Below the pieces are notes generated by a model. The model ran no database searches. It was not told where the DNA came from and saw only the letters and a program-made list of their open reading frames with translations. A program made the position numbers and the translations under genes. Of a DNA stretch of 64,000 nt, positions 33,440 through 42,321 are shown one piece after another. The stretch comes from Lentzea sp. NBRC 102530 (GTDB lineage Bacteria; Actinomycetota; Actinomycetes; Mycobacteriales; Pseudonocardiaceae), in NCBI RefSeq assembly GCF_030269365.1, contig NZ_BSTF01000030.1:1-64000 (forward strand). Reading direction: 5' to 3'. Every line of letters begins with the position of its first letter. Positions within the stretch are counted from its first letter, which is position 1.

Positions 33440-34606
33440 ATGGGGGATCCGATCAAGAAGATCGAGCTGAAAGACGGGACCATCAGGTACCGGTTCGTGA
33501 TCGACGTCGGGCGTGACCCAGACGGCAAGCGCAAGCAGCTGACCAAGACCTATGACACTCGGAAGGAAGCCCGCGCCGAGTACGCGAAGATCAAACACCA
33601 GACCGACGAGGGAACGTTTGTCGGGCCGGACAAGATGACCGTCGCGGAGTGGCTCGACACCTGGCTGACGTCGGCGACGATCGATGTCGAGAAAGCCACG
33701 GCGTCGAACTACGCCGATGCGCTTCTGCCGGTGCGGGAACGACTTGGCCATCAGCGCCTTCAACAGCTCAGCGAAGAAGACGTAGACGGCCTGGTGAGCT
33801 GGATGCTCACTTCCGGTCGCAAGCGTGGCGGCAAAGTCGGCAGTGGACTCGGCGTCCGGTCGGTCCAGCTGACTCTCGGCCGCTTCAGGGCCGCGTTGAA
33901 CATCGCGGTGCGACGGAAGTTGGTCGTGCGCAACGTCGCCCAGTACACCCAGATTCCCCGTGAGGCACGCCGGAAGGCCGCAGCGGCTGCAGCTGAGCGA
34001 GTGCCCTGGAGTGAGATGGAGGTGAGACAGTTCCTCGCCGCGATCCGGGACCACAGACTGCACGCCCCGGTCCTGCTTTCGCTGATCGGGATGCGCCCTG
34101 CCGAAGTGTGCGGACTCCGCTGGTCAGCCGTCGATCTCGAAGCCGGGACGTTGTCCGTGGAGCTCACCCGGACGCTCGTCGACGGCGAAGTCGAGGAGAA
34201 GGGCCCGAAGTCCGAGAAGGGCAAACGCAGGTTGCCGCTGCCCAAGCCGCTCCACGCAGCTTTGAAGGCCATCAAAGCCCGCCAAGCGCGCGAGGCGATG
34301 AGGGCAGGCGACGCCTACGACCGCTCAGGGTTCGTGCTCGTCGACGAGCTGGGTGCGGCATGGAAGACGGACAAGTTCAGACGGGCGATCTACAAGCTGA
34401 TGGCCCAGGCGAAGGTCCGGAAGGTCCGGCCTTACGACGCCCGGCACGCCTGCCTGACCTATCTGGCCACCTCCGGCGTCCCCGACGTCATTGTCAGCGC
34501 TTGGGCAGGACACGCTGACCTGAGCTTCACCAAGCGGGTCTACATCCACCCCAACGCCGAGCACCTGAAAGAAGCCGCGAACCAACTGGACGAGTTGCTC
34601 GGCTGA
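33440..34606 (+). CDS. int: Tyrosine site-specific integrase
   Basis: 388 residues, ATG 33440. An N-terminal arm-binding domain (IKKIELKDGTIRYRFVIDVG) and an SAM-like core-binding domain (TVAEWLDTWLTSATIDVEKA) are followed by the catalytic domain. The catalytic residues are visible: Arg in LIGMRPAEVCGLRW near residue 218, the H-x-x-R-type segment YDARHACLTYLA near 334, His in WAGHADLSFTKRVY near 356, and the nucleophile Tyr about nine residues after that. It inserts the element at the tRNA-Pro gene whose 3' end is 118 bases downstream. Confidence 0.9.
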   Translation: MGDPIKKIELKDGTIRYRFVIDVGRDPDGKRKQLTKTYDTRKEARAEYAKIKHQTDEGTFVGPDKMTVAEWLDTWLTSATIDVEKATASNYADALLPVRERLGHQRLQQLSEEDVDGLVSWMLTSGRKRGGKVGSGLGVRSVQLTLGRFRAALNIAVRRKLVVRNVAQYTQIPREARRKAAAAAAERVPWSEMEVRQFLAAIRDHRLHAPVLLSLIGMRPAEVCGLRWSAVDLEAGTLSVELTRTLVDGEVEEKGPKSEKGKRRLPLPKPLHAALKAIKARQAREAMRAGDAYDRSGFVLVDELGAAWKTDKFRRAIYKLMAQAKVRKVRPYDARHACLTYLATSGVPDVIVSAWAGHADLSFTKRVYIHPNAEHLKEAANQLDELLG

Positions 34607-34659
34607 GAAGCAGTACAAGCGTTCGTGAGAAATTGTGGGATAGCGGCCCTAAAAACGCA

Positions 34660-34699
34660 GTCAGGGCCTTGTCTCACCGTAGTGATCCAAGGCCCTGAC
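34660..34699. terminator. Strong inverted repeat downstream of int
   Basis: GTCAGGGCCTTG (34660-34671) and CAAGGCCCTGAC (34688-34699) are perfect 12-base arms around a 16-base loop. It is the likely integrase terminator. Its closeness to the attachment region means it could also form part of the att arm structure. Confidence 0.55.
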
Positions 34700-34724
34700 C
34701 TGGGCTTTCGCCATACTTCGACCG

Positions 34725-34798
<74 letters not shown>

Positions 34799-34900
34799 GC
34801 CACACTTCCGGTTTCCCGGCGTGCATGAGAAATCCTACAACACTGCGGACAGAGATCAAAAACGACCCCCGACAAGGGCCTCTAGCTGCGGAAATACGGC

Positions 34901-34923
34901 GGGGACCCGAAGTTCGGGTCCCC
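34901..34923. terminator. Hairpin upstream of the histidine kinase 3' end
   Basis: GGGGACCCGAA and TTCGGGTCCCC are perfect 11-base arms around a single-base loop. It lies 48 bases past the stop of the minus-strand kinase gene and about 100 bases upstream of the tRNA 5' end, so it most likely terminates the kinase operon. Confidence 0.6.
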
Positions 34924-34971
34924 GCGTCCCTCGGTCCGACCGATCCCCCGATCCTCGACCGACACCTGGAA

Positions 34972-36084
34972 CTATGCGGTGGCGGCGGCTGCGGCGCCAC
35001 CTCCGAAAGTCGAGTCTTGTCCGTCAACCTTCGACTTACCGGGCGGTAGGACCGCGCTGACGCTGAAGCCCCCGTCTGGCCTGCAGGAGGTGGTGAGGGT
35101 GCCTCCTGCCAGGCGGACTCGTTCTGATAGGCCGTGCAGGCCCGCGCCGCCTCCTTCTCCCAGGGAGGGGAGGTCACCTGGGCCGTTTACGACGGTCACT
35201 CGTACTGGTGAGGCTCTGTCCACTGTGATCGTCACGGCGGCGCCCGGGGCGTGTTTCGTCACGTTGGTCAGGGACTCCTGGACCACTCGGAACAGGGCTC
35301 GGGACACTGCCGGGGAGAGGTCCGCGTCGCCTGTTTCGGAGATCGTCACGGCTACGCCGGCGACTCGGGCCCTGTCGATCAGTTCTTGCAGGGACGGGTA
35401 GGTGGTGTCGGAGTTCAGCAGGCCCAGGGCCGCTCGCATTTCGGCCAGCGATTCCTTTGCCAGGGCTCGCAGACGGAGAGCTGTTTCGCGAACTGCCTCG
35501 TCCGGGGCGGTGGCGGCCAGGGCTGCTGACTCCACGGCTATCAGGGTGGCGTGGTGGCCTACCGCGTCGTGGATTTCGCGGGCTATGCGGGCTCGTTCCG
35601 CGGCACGGGCTGAGGTTTCCTGGGCTTCTAGTTCTGCTGCTCGCGCTCTGCGGGTTTCGTACAGGGACTGGGTCAGGTCCTTGCGGGTGGTGATCAGGGC
35701 GCCCAGGGCCGTGGGGGCTGCCGCGAGGCCGAAGGCGAAGGCTGTTGCCAGCAGGAGTGGGCCTATTGGGATTGTCTGGGTCATGAGGACCGGGGCTATG
35801 GAGGCCACTGTCATCAGGAGGACCCAGAAGAGCTGGACCGGGATGGACTTCTCCTTGCGGCCCAGGCGGTACTGGGCGACCAGGGCCGGGGCCCAGCCCA
35901 GGCCGCCCGCTACCGCGGGGATGCAGAGGAGGGAGGCCAGCCACGGCCAGCGGAGGCGTACTGGGAGCAGCAACGAGGCTGCCACGGCGGTCCAGAGGGA
36001 CCAGGTGAACGGGCGATCCTGGGTCAGGAGGACCACGCCCGTGGTGACGCCTACGGTCAGGACTTCGCGTAGGACCGGCTTCAT
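34972..36084 (-). CDS. Two-component sensor histidine kinase (HisKA_3)
   Basis: 370 residues from ATG 36084. Four to six membrane segments fill the first 130 residues. A coiled linker precedes the HisKA_3 box ARIAREIHDAVGHHATLIAV with phospho-acceptor His172. The ATPase domain has an N-box RVVQESLTNVTKHAP near 277 and a GAGLHGLSERVRLAGG G-box near 325. The C-terminus ends in an Ala/Gly-rich tail. The start overlaps the response-regulator stop as TGATG, so kinase and regulator are co-translated. The signal is unknown; no extracellular domain of size is present, so it probably senses membrane state. Confidence 0.87.
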   Translation of the reverse strand: MKPVLREVLTVGVTTGVVLLTQDRPFTWSLWTAVAASLLLPVRLRWPWLASLLCIPAVAGGLGWAPALVAQYRLGRKEKSIPVQLFWVLLMTVASIAPVLMTQTIPIGPLLLATAFAFGLAAAPTALGALITTRKDLTQSLYETRRARAAELEAQETSARAAERARIAREIHDAVGHHATLIAVESAALAATAPDEAVRETALRLRALAKESLAEMRAALGLLNSDTTYPSLQELIDRARVAGVAVTISETGDADLSPAVSRALFRVVQESLTNVTKHAPGAAVTITVDRASPVRVTVVNGPGDLPSLGEGGGAGLHGLSERVRLAGGTLTTSCRPDGGFSVSAVLPPGKSKVDGQDSTFGGGAAAAATA

Positions 36085-36716
36085 CACCAGACGCCCACCT
36101 GGTGGGCCACGAGGGCGGCCTGCACGCGGTTTTCCACGCCCAGTTTGGTCAGGACGGTGGAGACGTAGCTCTTGACGGTGGCCTCGGAGAGGCAGAGTTC
36201 CTCGGCGATGGAGTGGTTCGAGCGGCCTGCTGCGACCAGTTCGAGGACTTGGCGTTCTCGGGCGCTCAAGGAGTCGAGCTGGCGGTTGGCCCGGAAGCCT
36301 CGCAGGCGTGGGAGCAGGCGCGCGGTGATGCGCGGGTCCAGGACTGCGCCGCCTGCTGCGAGGTCTACCACGGCGCGGACGAGGGCCTCGGGTTCCGCGT
36401 CCTTCAGCAGAAAGCCCTGGGCGCCGAGGTCCAGGGCTGTTGCCACGTAGTCGTCGAGGTCGAACGTGGTCAGCACGGCTATCGCCGGTGGGGTGGCCCA
36501 GGTCCTGAGCCTCCGCACGGCCTCCAGGCCGTCCACGCCTGGCATCTGGACGTCGACCAGGACCACGTCCGGGAGGTGCGCCAGGGTTGCTTCGACCAGT
36601 TCGGCGCCGTCGGAGGCCTCGCCCACGACCTGGACGCGCCCGTCGGCTTCGAGGAGGACTTTCAGGCCCCGCCGCAGCAGGGCCTCGTCGTCGGCTAGCA
36701 CCACTCGTACGGCCAC
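36084..36716 (-). CDS. NarL/LuxR-type response regulator
   Basis: 210 residues if started at GTG 36716 (MAVRVVLADDEALLRRG); GTG 36734 is an in-frame alternative. The receiver domain has the acidic pair Asp9-Asp10, phospho-acceptor Asp55 in VVLVDVQMPG, Thr near 83 and Lys near 105 (FLLKDAEPEA). The LuxR output HTH is SLSARERQVLELVAAGRSNH followed by EELCLSEATVKSYVSTVLTK. It is the partner of the adjacent kinase. Confidence 0.88.
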   Translation of the reverse strand: MAVRVVLADDEALLRRGLKVLLEADGRVQVVGEASDGAELVEATLAHLPDVVLVDVQMPGVDGLEAVRRLRTWATPPAIAVLTTFDLDDYVATALDLGAQGFLLKDAEPEALVRAVVDLAAGGAVLDPRITARLLPRLRGFRANRQLDSLSARERQVLELVAAGRSNHSIAEELCLSEATVKSYVSTVLTKLGVENRVQAALVAHQVGVW

Positions 36717-36772
36717 GAACCCAACCAACCGCACCCCATGCCAAAGGGCAACCAGTCGGCCGGGTCGTCACC

Positions 36773-36836
36773 CGGAAACCCACGGAAAACCACGGAGAAA
36801 CCACGCACGAGCCGTGGAGGAACTACGGAGGAACCG
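36773..36836. repeat. Imperfect short repeats upstream of the response regulator
   Basis: Several units of the form CCACGGA/CCACGGAGAAA and CTACGGAGGAAC are arranged in tandem in the 138-base gap before the response-regulator start and after der. They might be binding sites for the regulator itself or slippage remnants. Confidence 0.35.
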
Positions 36837-36854
36837 CGAAGAAGCTCCGGAGAG

Positions 36855-38276
36855 CTACTTCTTGCCGGCGCCGGCCTTCTTCTTCTCGCGCACGCGCACG
36901 GAGATGCGGACCGGGCTGCCCTCGAAGCCGAACTCCTCGCGCAGCTTGCGCTCGATGAACCGCCGGTACGACGCCTCCAGGAAGCCCGTCGTGAACAGCA
37001 CGAACGTCGGCGGGCGGGTCGAGGCCTGGGTCGCGAACAGGACCTTCGGCTGCTTGCCGCCGCGTACGGGCGGCGGGGTCGCGGCGATGAGCTCGGTCAG
37101 CCACTGGTTCAGGCGGCCGGTCGGGACGCGGGTGTCCCACGAGTTCAGGGCGACGCGCAACGCCGGCGCGAGCTTGTGCACGGCGCGGCCGGTCAGGGCC
37201 GAGATGTTGACCTTGTCCGCCCACGGCACGCGCACGAGGCCGCGTTCGAGCTCGCGGACCATCTCGGTGCGGCGGTCCTCGTCGACGAGGTCCCACTTGT
37301 TGAACGCCAGCACGCACGCGCGGCCCGACTCGACGACCATCGTCAGCACGCGCAGGTCCTGCTCGGCCAACGGCTCGTGCGCGTCCAGCAGCACGACCGC
37401 GACCTCGGCGGTCTCGATCGCGGACTTGGTGCGCAGCGAGGCGTAGTACTCGGCGCCGCCGGAGAACTTCACCCGCTTGCGCAGGCCCGCGGTGTCCACG
37501 AAGCGCCAGATCTCGCCGTCGAGCTCCACCAGCGAGTCGACCGGGTCGACGGTGGTGCCCGCGACCGAGTCGACGACCGAGCGGTTCTCGCCGGTCAGGC
37601 GGTTGAGCAGGGACGACTTGCCGACGTTCGGCTTGCCGACGAGCGCGACCCGGCGCGGGCCGCCGCCCCGTCCGCCGAAGTCGTCGCGCGGGGTCTCGGG
37701 CAGGCGCTCGAGGATCACGTCGAGCAGGTCGCCGGAGCCGCGGCCGTGCAGGCCGGACACCGGGTACGGCTCGCCGAGGCCCAGCGACCACAGCGACGCG
37801 ATGTCGGCCATCAGCCGGTCGTCGTCGACCTTCGAGGCGCACAGGATCACGGGCTTCTTCGACCGGCGCAGCACCTTCGCGACGGCCTCCTCGGTCGACG
37901 TCGCGCCGACCGATCCGTCCACGACCAGCAGGATCACGTCCGCGGTCGCCATCGCGAGCTCGGCCTGCGCGGCGACGGAGGCCTGCAGGCCCACCGCGTC
38001 CGGCTCCCAGCCGCCCGTGTCGACCACGGTGAACTTGCGGCCGTTCCACAGCGCGTCGTAGGCGACCCGGTCGCGCGTCACGCCGGGCACGTCCTGCACC
38101 ACGGCCTCACGGCGGCCGATGATGCGGTTGACCAGCGTGGACTTGCCGACGTTCGGCCGTCCGACCACAGCGAGCACCGGCTGCGGCGGCGCTGCTTCCT
38201 CGCCGTCACCGCCGTCGAGGTCGTCGAAGGCTGACCAGTCGGCCTCGTCCTCCCAGGTGCCGTCCAGGTCCGTCAT
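36855..38276 (-). CDS. der: Ribosome biogenesis GTPase Der (EngA)
   Basis: 473 residues. Two tandem GTPase domains have P-loops GRPNVGKST (residues 39-47) and GKPNVGKSS (214-222), each followed by DxxG (DTGGW, DTAGLR) and N/CKxD-type motifs (ASKVDD, FNKWDLVDE). A C-terminal KH-like domain ends in a Lys-rich tail (REKKKAGAGKK). Der acts in 50S subunit assembly. The acidic N-terminal extension of 30 residues is usual in actinobacteria. The start overlaps the plsC stop by four bases, giving the conserved order cmk-plsC-der. Confidence 0.95.
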   Translation of the reverse strand: MTDLDGTWEDEADWSAFDDLDGGDGEEAAPPQPVLAVVGRPNVGKSTLVNRIIGRREAVVQDVPGVTRDRVAYDALWNGRKFTVVDTGGWEPDAVGLQASVAAQAELAMATADVILLVVDGSVGATSTEEAVAKVLRRSKKPVILCASKVDDDRLMADIASLWSLGLGEPYPVSGLHGRGSGDLLDVILERLPETPRDDFGGRGGGPRRVALVGKPNVGKSSLLNRLTGENRSVVDSVAGTTVDPVDSLVELDGEIWRFVDTAGLRKRVKFSGGAEYYASLRTKSAIETAEVAVVLLDAHEPLAEQDLRVLTMVVESGRACVLAFNKWDLVDEDRRTEMVRELERGLVRVPWADKVNISALTGRAVHKLAPALRVALNSWDTRVPTGRLNQWLTELIAATPPPVRGGKQPKVLFATQASTRPPTFVLFTTGFLEASYRRFIERKLREEFGFEGSPVRISVRVREKKKAGAGKK

Positions 38277-38905
38277 CGTCTTCCCTCACTCACACGAAGT
38301 CCATCGAGTTCGGCGACCAGTGTCGCCAGGCGATCGCGCACCTGCTCGGTGGCAACGCCGAGGGCCGCTCGCCCCTTCCCCTCGGGAAGGTGGAACGGCT
38401 CACCGATCAGCACGTCGACCTCGGGCCGCCAGCCCTTGGCCTGGTAGGTGCCGCGGCAGGCGATCGGCAGCACCACCGCACCGGAGGTCTTGGCGAGCCA
38501 CGCGGCACCGTTCTGCGCGCTCGCCACGTCGCCCTCGCCGCGCGTTCCCTCGGGGAAGATCCCGATGACGCCACCGGCTTTGAGCACGGACTGCGCGGCG
38601 ACCAGCGCCGTGCGGTCGGCTTCACCCCGTTTGACGGGGATCTGCCCGATCTTGCGCAGCAGGTGGCCGACGACGCCCTTGAACATCTCCTGCTTGATCA
38701 GGAACGTCACGCGCCGGGGCAGTGCCCCGAACAGGATCGGCCCGTCAGACATCGAGCTGTGGTTGGCGACGACGACCACGCCGCCGCTCAAGGGTACGCG
38801 GTCGGCGCCGTGCACTCGCAGCCGGAACTGCCAGACGTAGGGCACGCGCCCGATCCAGCGTCCGAAGTCGAACAACCAGGGCACCGTCCCCTCGGGAACG
38901 CTCAC
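38273..38905 (-). CDS. plsC: 1-acyl-glycerol-3-phosphate acyltransferase (PlsC-like)
   Basis: 210 residues from GTG 38905, which overlaps the cmk stop (GTGA). The acyltransferase block I is NHSSMSD with His49 and Asp54. Block III is FPEGTRGEG (117-125) and block IV lies around LPIACRGTY. These enzymes place the second acyl chain on lysophosphatidic acid in phospholipid synthesis at the inner membrane face. The context between cmk and der is widely conserved in actinobacteria. The true acyl donor and acceptor are not shown. Confidence 0.88.
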   Translation of the reverse strand: MSVPEGTVPWLFDFGRWIGRVPYVWQFRLRVHGADRVPLSGGVVVVANHSSMSDGPILFGALPRRVTFLIKQEMFKGVVGHLLRKIGQIPVKRGEADRTALVAAQSVLKAGGVIGIFPEGTRGEGDVASAQNGAAWLAKTSGAVVLPIACRGTYQAKGWRPEVDVLIGEPFHLPEGKGRAALGVATEQVRDRLATLVAELDGLRVSEGRR

Positions 38906-39645
38906 CCGGTCACCCGCAGCCCGCGCTGCTCCACGAGACCGATCAGCGCGTCGATGGTGCCCGCGAGGTCGAGGTCGGTGTTGTCGAGCACCACCGCGTC
39001 GTCCGCCGCCACCATCGGCGACACGGCGCGCGACGAGTCGTACTTGTCGCGCCGCTGCACGTCCGCGAGCGCCGCGTCCACAGTGGACGCACGACCGGCG
39101 GCGCTGTCCTGCTTGGTGCGGCGCGCGGCGCGGGCGTCGGCCGACGCCGTCAGGTAGACCTTCAGCGGCGCGTCGGGCGACACGACCGTGCCGATGTCCC
39201 TGCCTTCGACGACGATGCCGCCGACGTGGTCGACGGCGTCCGCGATGATCGTGCGCTGCTGGGCCACGAGGAGTTCGCGCACGTGCTTCGTCGCCGAGAC
39301 CGGGGAGACCGCGAGCGACACCTCGGGGCCGCGGATCTCGGACGCCACGTCGTCGCCGTCGAGGGTGATGCCGGGCTTCTGCGGGTCGGTGCCGACGACG
39401 AGCACGGTGTTCTCCGCGACCGCGTTGACCTTGTCCTCGTCGGCCGGGTCGACGCCGGCGCGCAGGACGGCCAGCGCGATCGCGCGGTACATCGAGCCGG
39501 TGTCGAGGTAGCGCGCGTCCAGCGCCATGGCGACGCGCTTGGCCACGGTGGACTTGCCGGTGCCGGCCGGTCCGTCGAGAGCGACCACACCGCGCAACTG
39601 ACCCTGGCCCACAGCAGCTCCCCTCGAGACACCCACGGCCCTCAT
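38902..39645 (-). CDS. cmk: Cytidylate kinase
   Basis: 247 residues, ATG at 39645. The P-loop is GPAGTGKST (25-33), followed by the typical LDARYLDTGSMYRAIALAVL. The NMP-binding region contains VVEGRDIGTVVSPDAPLKVY and the lid part ARAARRTKQDS. The enzyme phosphorylates CMP and dCMP with ATP. About 20 N-terminal residues before the beta-strand are longer than usual, so a GTG start near 39609 is possible. It is the first gene of the cmk-plsC-der unit. Confidence 0.93.
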   Translation of the reverse strand: MRAVGVSRGAAVGQGQLRGVVALDGPAGTGKSTVAKRVAMALDARYLDTGSMYRAIALAVLRAGVDPADEDKVNAVAENTVLVVGTDPQKPGITLDGDDVASEIRGPEVSLAVSPVSATKHVRELLVAQQRTIIADAVDHVGGIVVEGRDIGTVVSPDAPLKVYLTASADARAARRTKQDSAAGRASTVDAALADVQRRDKYDSSRAVSPMVAADDAVVLDNTDLDLAGTIDALIGLVEQRGLRVTG

Positions 39646-39725
39646 TGTGCCTGGTGCGGACGCTCACACCGGCACCGGGACGGTCTGCGGCGGGAACGGC
39701 GGCGATCATCCGGAATCATGTCGCG

Positions 39726-41777
39726 GTGAACTTCGGCAGGTGGCGGCTCGCCATCGTGGCGTTCGTGGTGTTCCTCACCGGTCTCGTGTTCTGGGCTTCC
39801 GGCTCGGACGAGGTCATGGAGACGGGCGACAAGCTCGCCAGCATCATGGGGCCACCGCTCACGATCGCCGGGCTGGTGGCGGCCGTGGTGTTCGGCGTGC
39901 TGGGCCTGCGCGCGAACGCCGTGCGCGCGGCCCGCGACCCCGAACAGGCGTTGGAAGACCTGGCTCGGCTCGTGGGCAGGCAGTGGGAACGGGAGGCGGG
40001 GTCGCGGGGGCTGACCCGCCAGGACCCGCTGGACGTGCGCTGGGTGTCGACCGCACGCCCGGTCGCGCCGAGCGCCGCGGAGATCATCGGGACGGGTGCC
40101 GTCTCAGGACGGCCGGTGCGGCTGAAGCTGCGGGGTGGGGTGGGCGACCTGGCGGACGCGCTGCACGAACTGCCTGGTCATCAGCTCGTGGTGCTCGGCG
40201 AGCCGGGGTCGGGGAAGACGAGCGCGGCGATCCTGCTGACGCTGCGGCTGCTCGGACGGCGCGACCCCGGCGACCTGGTGCCGGTGTTGTTCTCTCTCGC
40301 GTCGTGGGACCCGGTCACGCAGGACCTGGACGCGTGGATGGTGCAACGGCTGGCGGTGGACCACCCGGTGTTCCGCGATCGCGGCGTGCACGGCCCGGAC
40401 GTCGCCAGAGACCTGATCGACGGCGGGCTCGTCCTGCCCGTGCTCGACGCGCTGGACGAGGTTCCATTGAAGGCCGACGCCCTGCGGGGCATCGCGCGCT
40501 TCGTCGGCAGGAACAAGCCGATGCTGCTCACGTGCCGGGCGGAGGACTACGAGGAGGTCATCCGGGAGACCGGAGCGCCGGTCGGGCGTGCGGCCGTCGT
40601 CGAACTGAGGCCGGTGGACGCCGGGGAGGCGGCGCGGTACCTGGAGGCGGGCACGGTGGCGGGTGACGAGCGGTGGCAACCGGTCGTCACGGCGTTGGGC
40701 GACGAACCCGACGGGGTGCTCGCGCGGGCGTTGTCGACGCCGCTCGCGGTGTACCTGGCGAAGACGGCTTTCACGCCGCCGTCAACCGATCCGGCCGGCC
40801 TGGTGGAGTTGCCCACCGCGGCCGCCGTCGAGCAACGTCTGCTCGAGGCCTACCTGCCGGCGCTCTACCCGTCGCCGGAAGAGCCTCGGAAGTGGTTGGC
40901 CTTCCTCGCCCGCAGGCTCGCGGTGCAGCCCGCAGCGGGAAACCTCGGGTGGTGGAGGCTGTTCTTCCTGCTTCCGGTGCCACGCGTGGTCGTCGCCGCG
41001 AGCCGGGGCGCGCTCGCCGGGTTCCTCTACTTCGCGATCACCCTGCTCAGCGGGCTGGTGACGGACGTCGTGCGGTCACCGACGTGGGTGGGCACGGTCG
41101 CCGCGTCGTGCGCGGTGCTCGTCGGCGGAGTGATGATGGGAGCGACGGGCGGGGCGCTCGTGGGGTTGCTGCGCAGCGTGCTGCCGAACGCCTGGAAAGC
41201 CTCGCTCCCCGTCTACGTCGCGATCTCCTGGGCATCGTCGCTCCGCTATCTGGTGTTGGGTGTGGCGATCGGGTTCGCCGCCGTGACGATCGGCGACCTC
41301 ATCGCGTCGCGCGGGACGGAGGTGAGCGTGCTGGCGATGGCGGGATCCGTCTTCGGTTTCGGGCTTTCCACCGGCTTCCTGATGAACAGGATCTCCGCCA
41401 CCGCGCCGATCAACCCGCGGAGCAGTCTCGCGGCCGACCGCACGGCCACGATCTTCGTGGGGACGACGGTGTTCCTGACCACGATCGTCGTGTTCTCCGC
41501 CGTGTACCGGTCGAGGGACGAGTTCACCGGCGCCTCGCTCGTCTACGTGATCGGCATGGCCGCCGCTGTGATGTGCGTGTGGCCGATGGCAGGCGCCTGG
41601 ATCGACTTCACCGTTGCCCGGATCTGGTTCGCGTTGTGCCGCAAGCTTCCCTGGCACCTCATGGACTTCCTGGAGGAGGCGCACGAACGCGGGGTGCTGC
41701 GGCAGGTGGGCGCGGCGTACGAGTTCCGGCACCAGCGGCTGCAGCAGTACTTCGGGCAGAAGGTATCGATCGGCTGA
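39726..41777 (+). CDS. Membrane-anchored NACHT-type NTPase
   Basis: 683 residues if started at GTG 39726; the ribosome site is unclear. Two N-terminal membrane segments (residues 8-26 and 43-62) precede a NACHT NTPase: Walker A GEPGSGKTSAAIL (158-170), Walker B VLPVLDALDEVP (236-247), and sensor-like LLTCRAEDYEEV near 270. The C-terminal 280 residues hold six or so further membrane segments. A soluble tail ends in YEFRHQRLQQYFGQK, the motif that closes many bacterial NACHT regions. Such proteins are frequent in actinomycetes, and some relatives act in phage defence or signalling. This one lies outside the island and has no obvious effector domain. Confidence 0.8.
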   Translation: MNFGRWRLAIVAFVVFLTGLVFWASGSDEVMETGDKLASIMGPPLTIAGLVAAVVFGVLGLRANAVRAARDPEQALEDLARLVGRQWEREAGSRGLTRQDPLDVRWVSTARPVAPSAAEIIGTGAVSGRPVRLKLRGGVGDLADALHELPGHQLVVLGEPGSGKTSAAILLTLRLLGRRDPGDLVPVLFSLASWDPVTQDLDAWMVQRLAVDHPVFRDRGVHGPDVARDLIDGGLVLPVLDALDEVPLKADALRGIARFVGRNKPMLLTCRAEDYEEVIRETGAPVGRAAVVELRPVDAGEAARYLEAGTVAGDERWQPVVTALGDEPDGVLARALSTPLAVYLAKTAFTPPSTDPAGLVELPTAAAVEQRLLEAYLPALYPSPEEPRKWLAFLARRLAVQPAAGNLGWWRLFFLLPVPRVVVAASRGALAGFLYFAITLLSGLVTDVVRSPTWVGTVAASCAVLVGGVMMGATGGALVGLLRSVLPNAWKASLPVYVAISWASSLRYLVLGVAIGFAAVTIGDLIASRGTEVSVLAMAGSVFGFGLSTGFLMNRISATAPINPRSSLAADRTATIFVGTTVFLTTIVVFSAVYRSRDEFTGASLVYVIGMAAAVMCVWPMAGAWIDFTVARIWFALCRKLPWHLMDFLEEAHERGVLRQVGAAYEFRHQRLQQYFGQKVSIG

Positions 41778-41847
41778 ATCGGCGAAAGGCGCGCGCGGAC
41801 CGCGCCGATCTGGTGGGCGCATGAACCGCTTAGTCGAAAGGTCTCCA

Positions 41848-42288
41848 GTGACCACCACTGAACAGCGCGGCGACGTCGAGGCGTTGCTGCACCGCACGCT
41901 GGCCGCGCACAAGTCGATGTTCCTCGCCACGGCGGGCTCGGACGGCTCGTGGGTGAGCGGCGTGTACTTCGCCGAGGACGGGCCCCACTCGCTCGTGCTC
42001 GTGCTGGAGGAGCGCGGGCGCACGCTCAAGGCGATCGAGGAGAACCCCGAGGTCGCGCTCGTGGTGTCCACCGGGTCTCCGATGGAGCCGTTCCTGCAGG
42101 CGCGCGGGACCGCCGTGGTGGTCGATGGGGCCGAGGACGAGGTCGTCCGGCAGCACCTCGTCGCCAAGGTGCCGGAGGCCGCGCCGTTCCTGGGCACGCC
42201 GATCCGGGCCGTGCGCGTCGGGGTGCCGTCGTGGCGCGTGACGGACATCCCCAACGGGTGGTTGCCCGGCAAGGACTTCCGCGCCTGA
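41848..42288 (+). CDS. Pyridoxamine 5'-phosphate oxidase-like flavin-binding protein
   Basis: 146 residues from GTG 41848, which has GAAAGG six bases ahead; ATG 41821 in the same frame is the longer option. The split-barrel fold is suggested by FLATAGSDGSWVSGVYFAED, LKAIEENPEVALVVSTGSP and RAVRVGVPSWRVTD. Family members bind FMN, F420 or heme and reduce small molecules. The substrate is not evident. It stands 70 bases after the NACHT gene and is followed by a strong terminator hairpin. Confidence 0.78.
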   Translation: MTTTEQRGDVEALLHRTLAAHKSMFLATAGSDGSWVSGVYFAEDGPHSLVLVLEERGRTLKAIEENPEVALVVSTGSPMEPFLQARGTAVVVDGAEDEVVRQHLVAKVPEAAPFLGTPIRAVRVGVPSWRVTDIPNGWLPGKDFRA

Positions 42289-42296
42289 GTCGAGGT

Positions 42297-42321
42297 GGCG
42301 CCCCGTCACGGGCGGGGCGCC
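42297..42321. terminator. GC-rich hairpin between convergent genes
   Basis: GGCGCCCCG (42297-42305) and CGGGGCGCC (42313-42321) are perfect 9-base arms with a 7-base loop. The right arm overlaps the end of the minus-strand gene. It is a likely bidirectional terminator. Confidence 0.6.

Noticed and set aside
36823..38049. Large Arg/Gly-rich frames antisense or shifted across der and neighbouring genes
   Set aside because: High-GC shadow frames of der, plsC and cmk; no independent motif or start signal.
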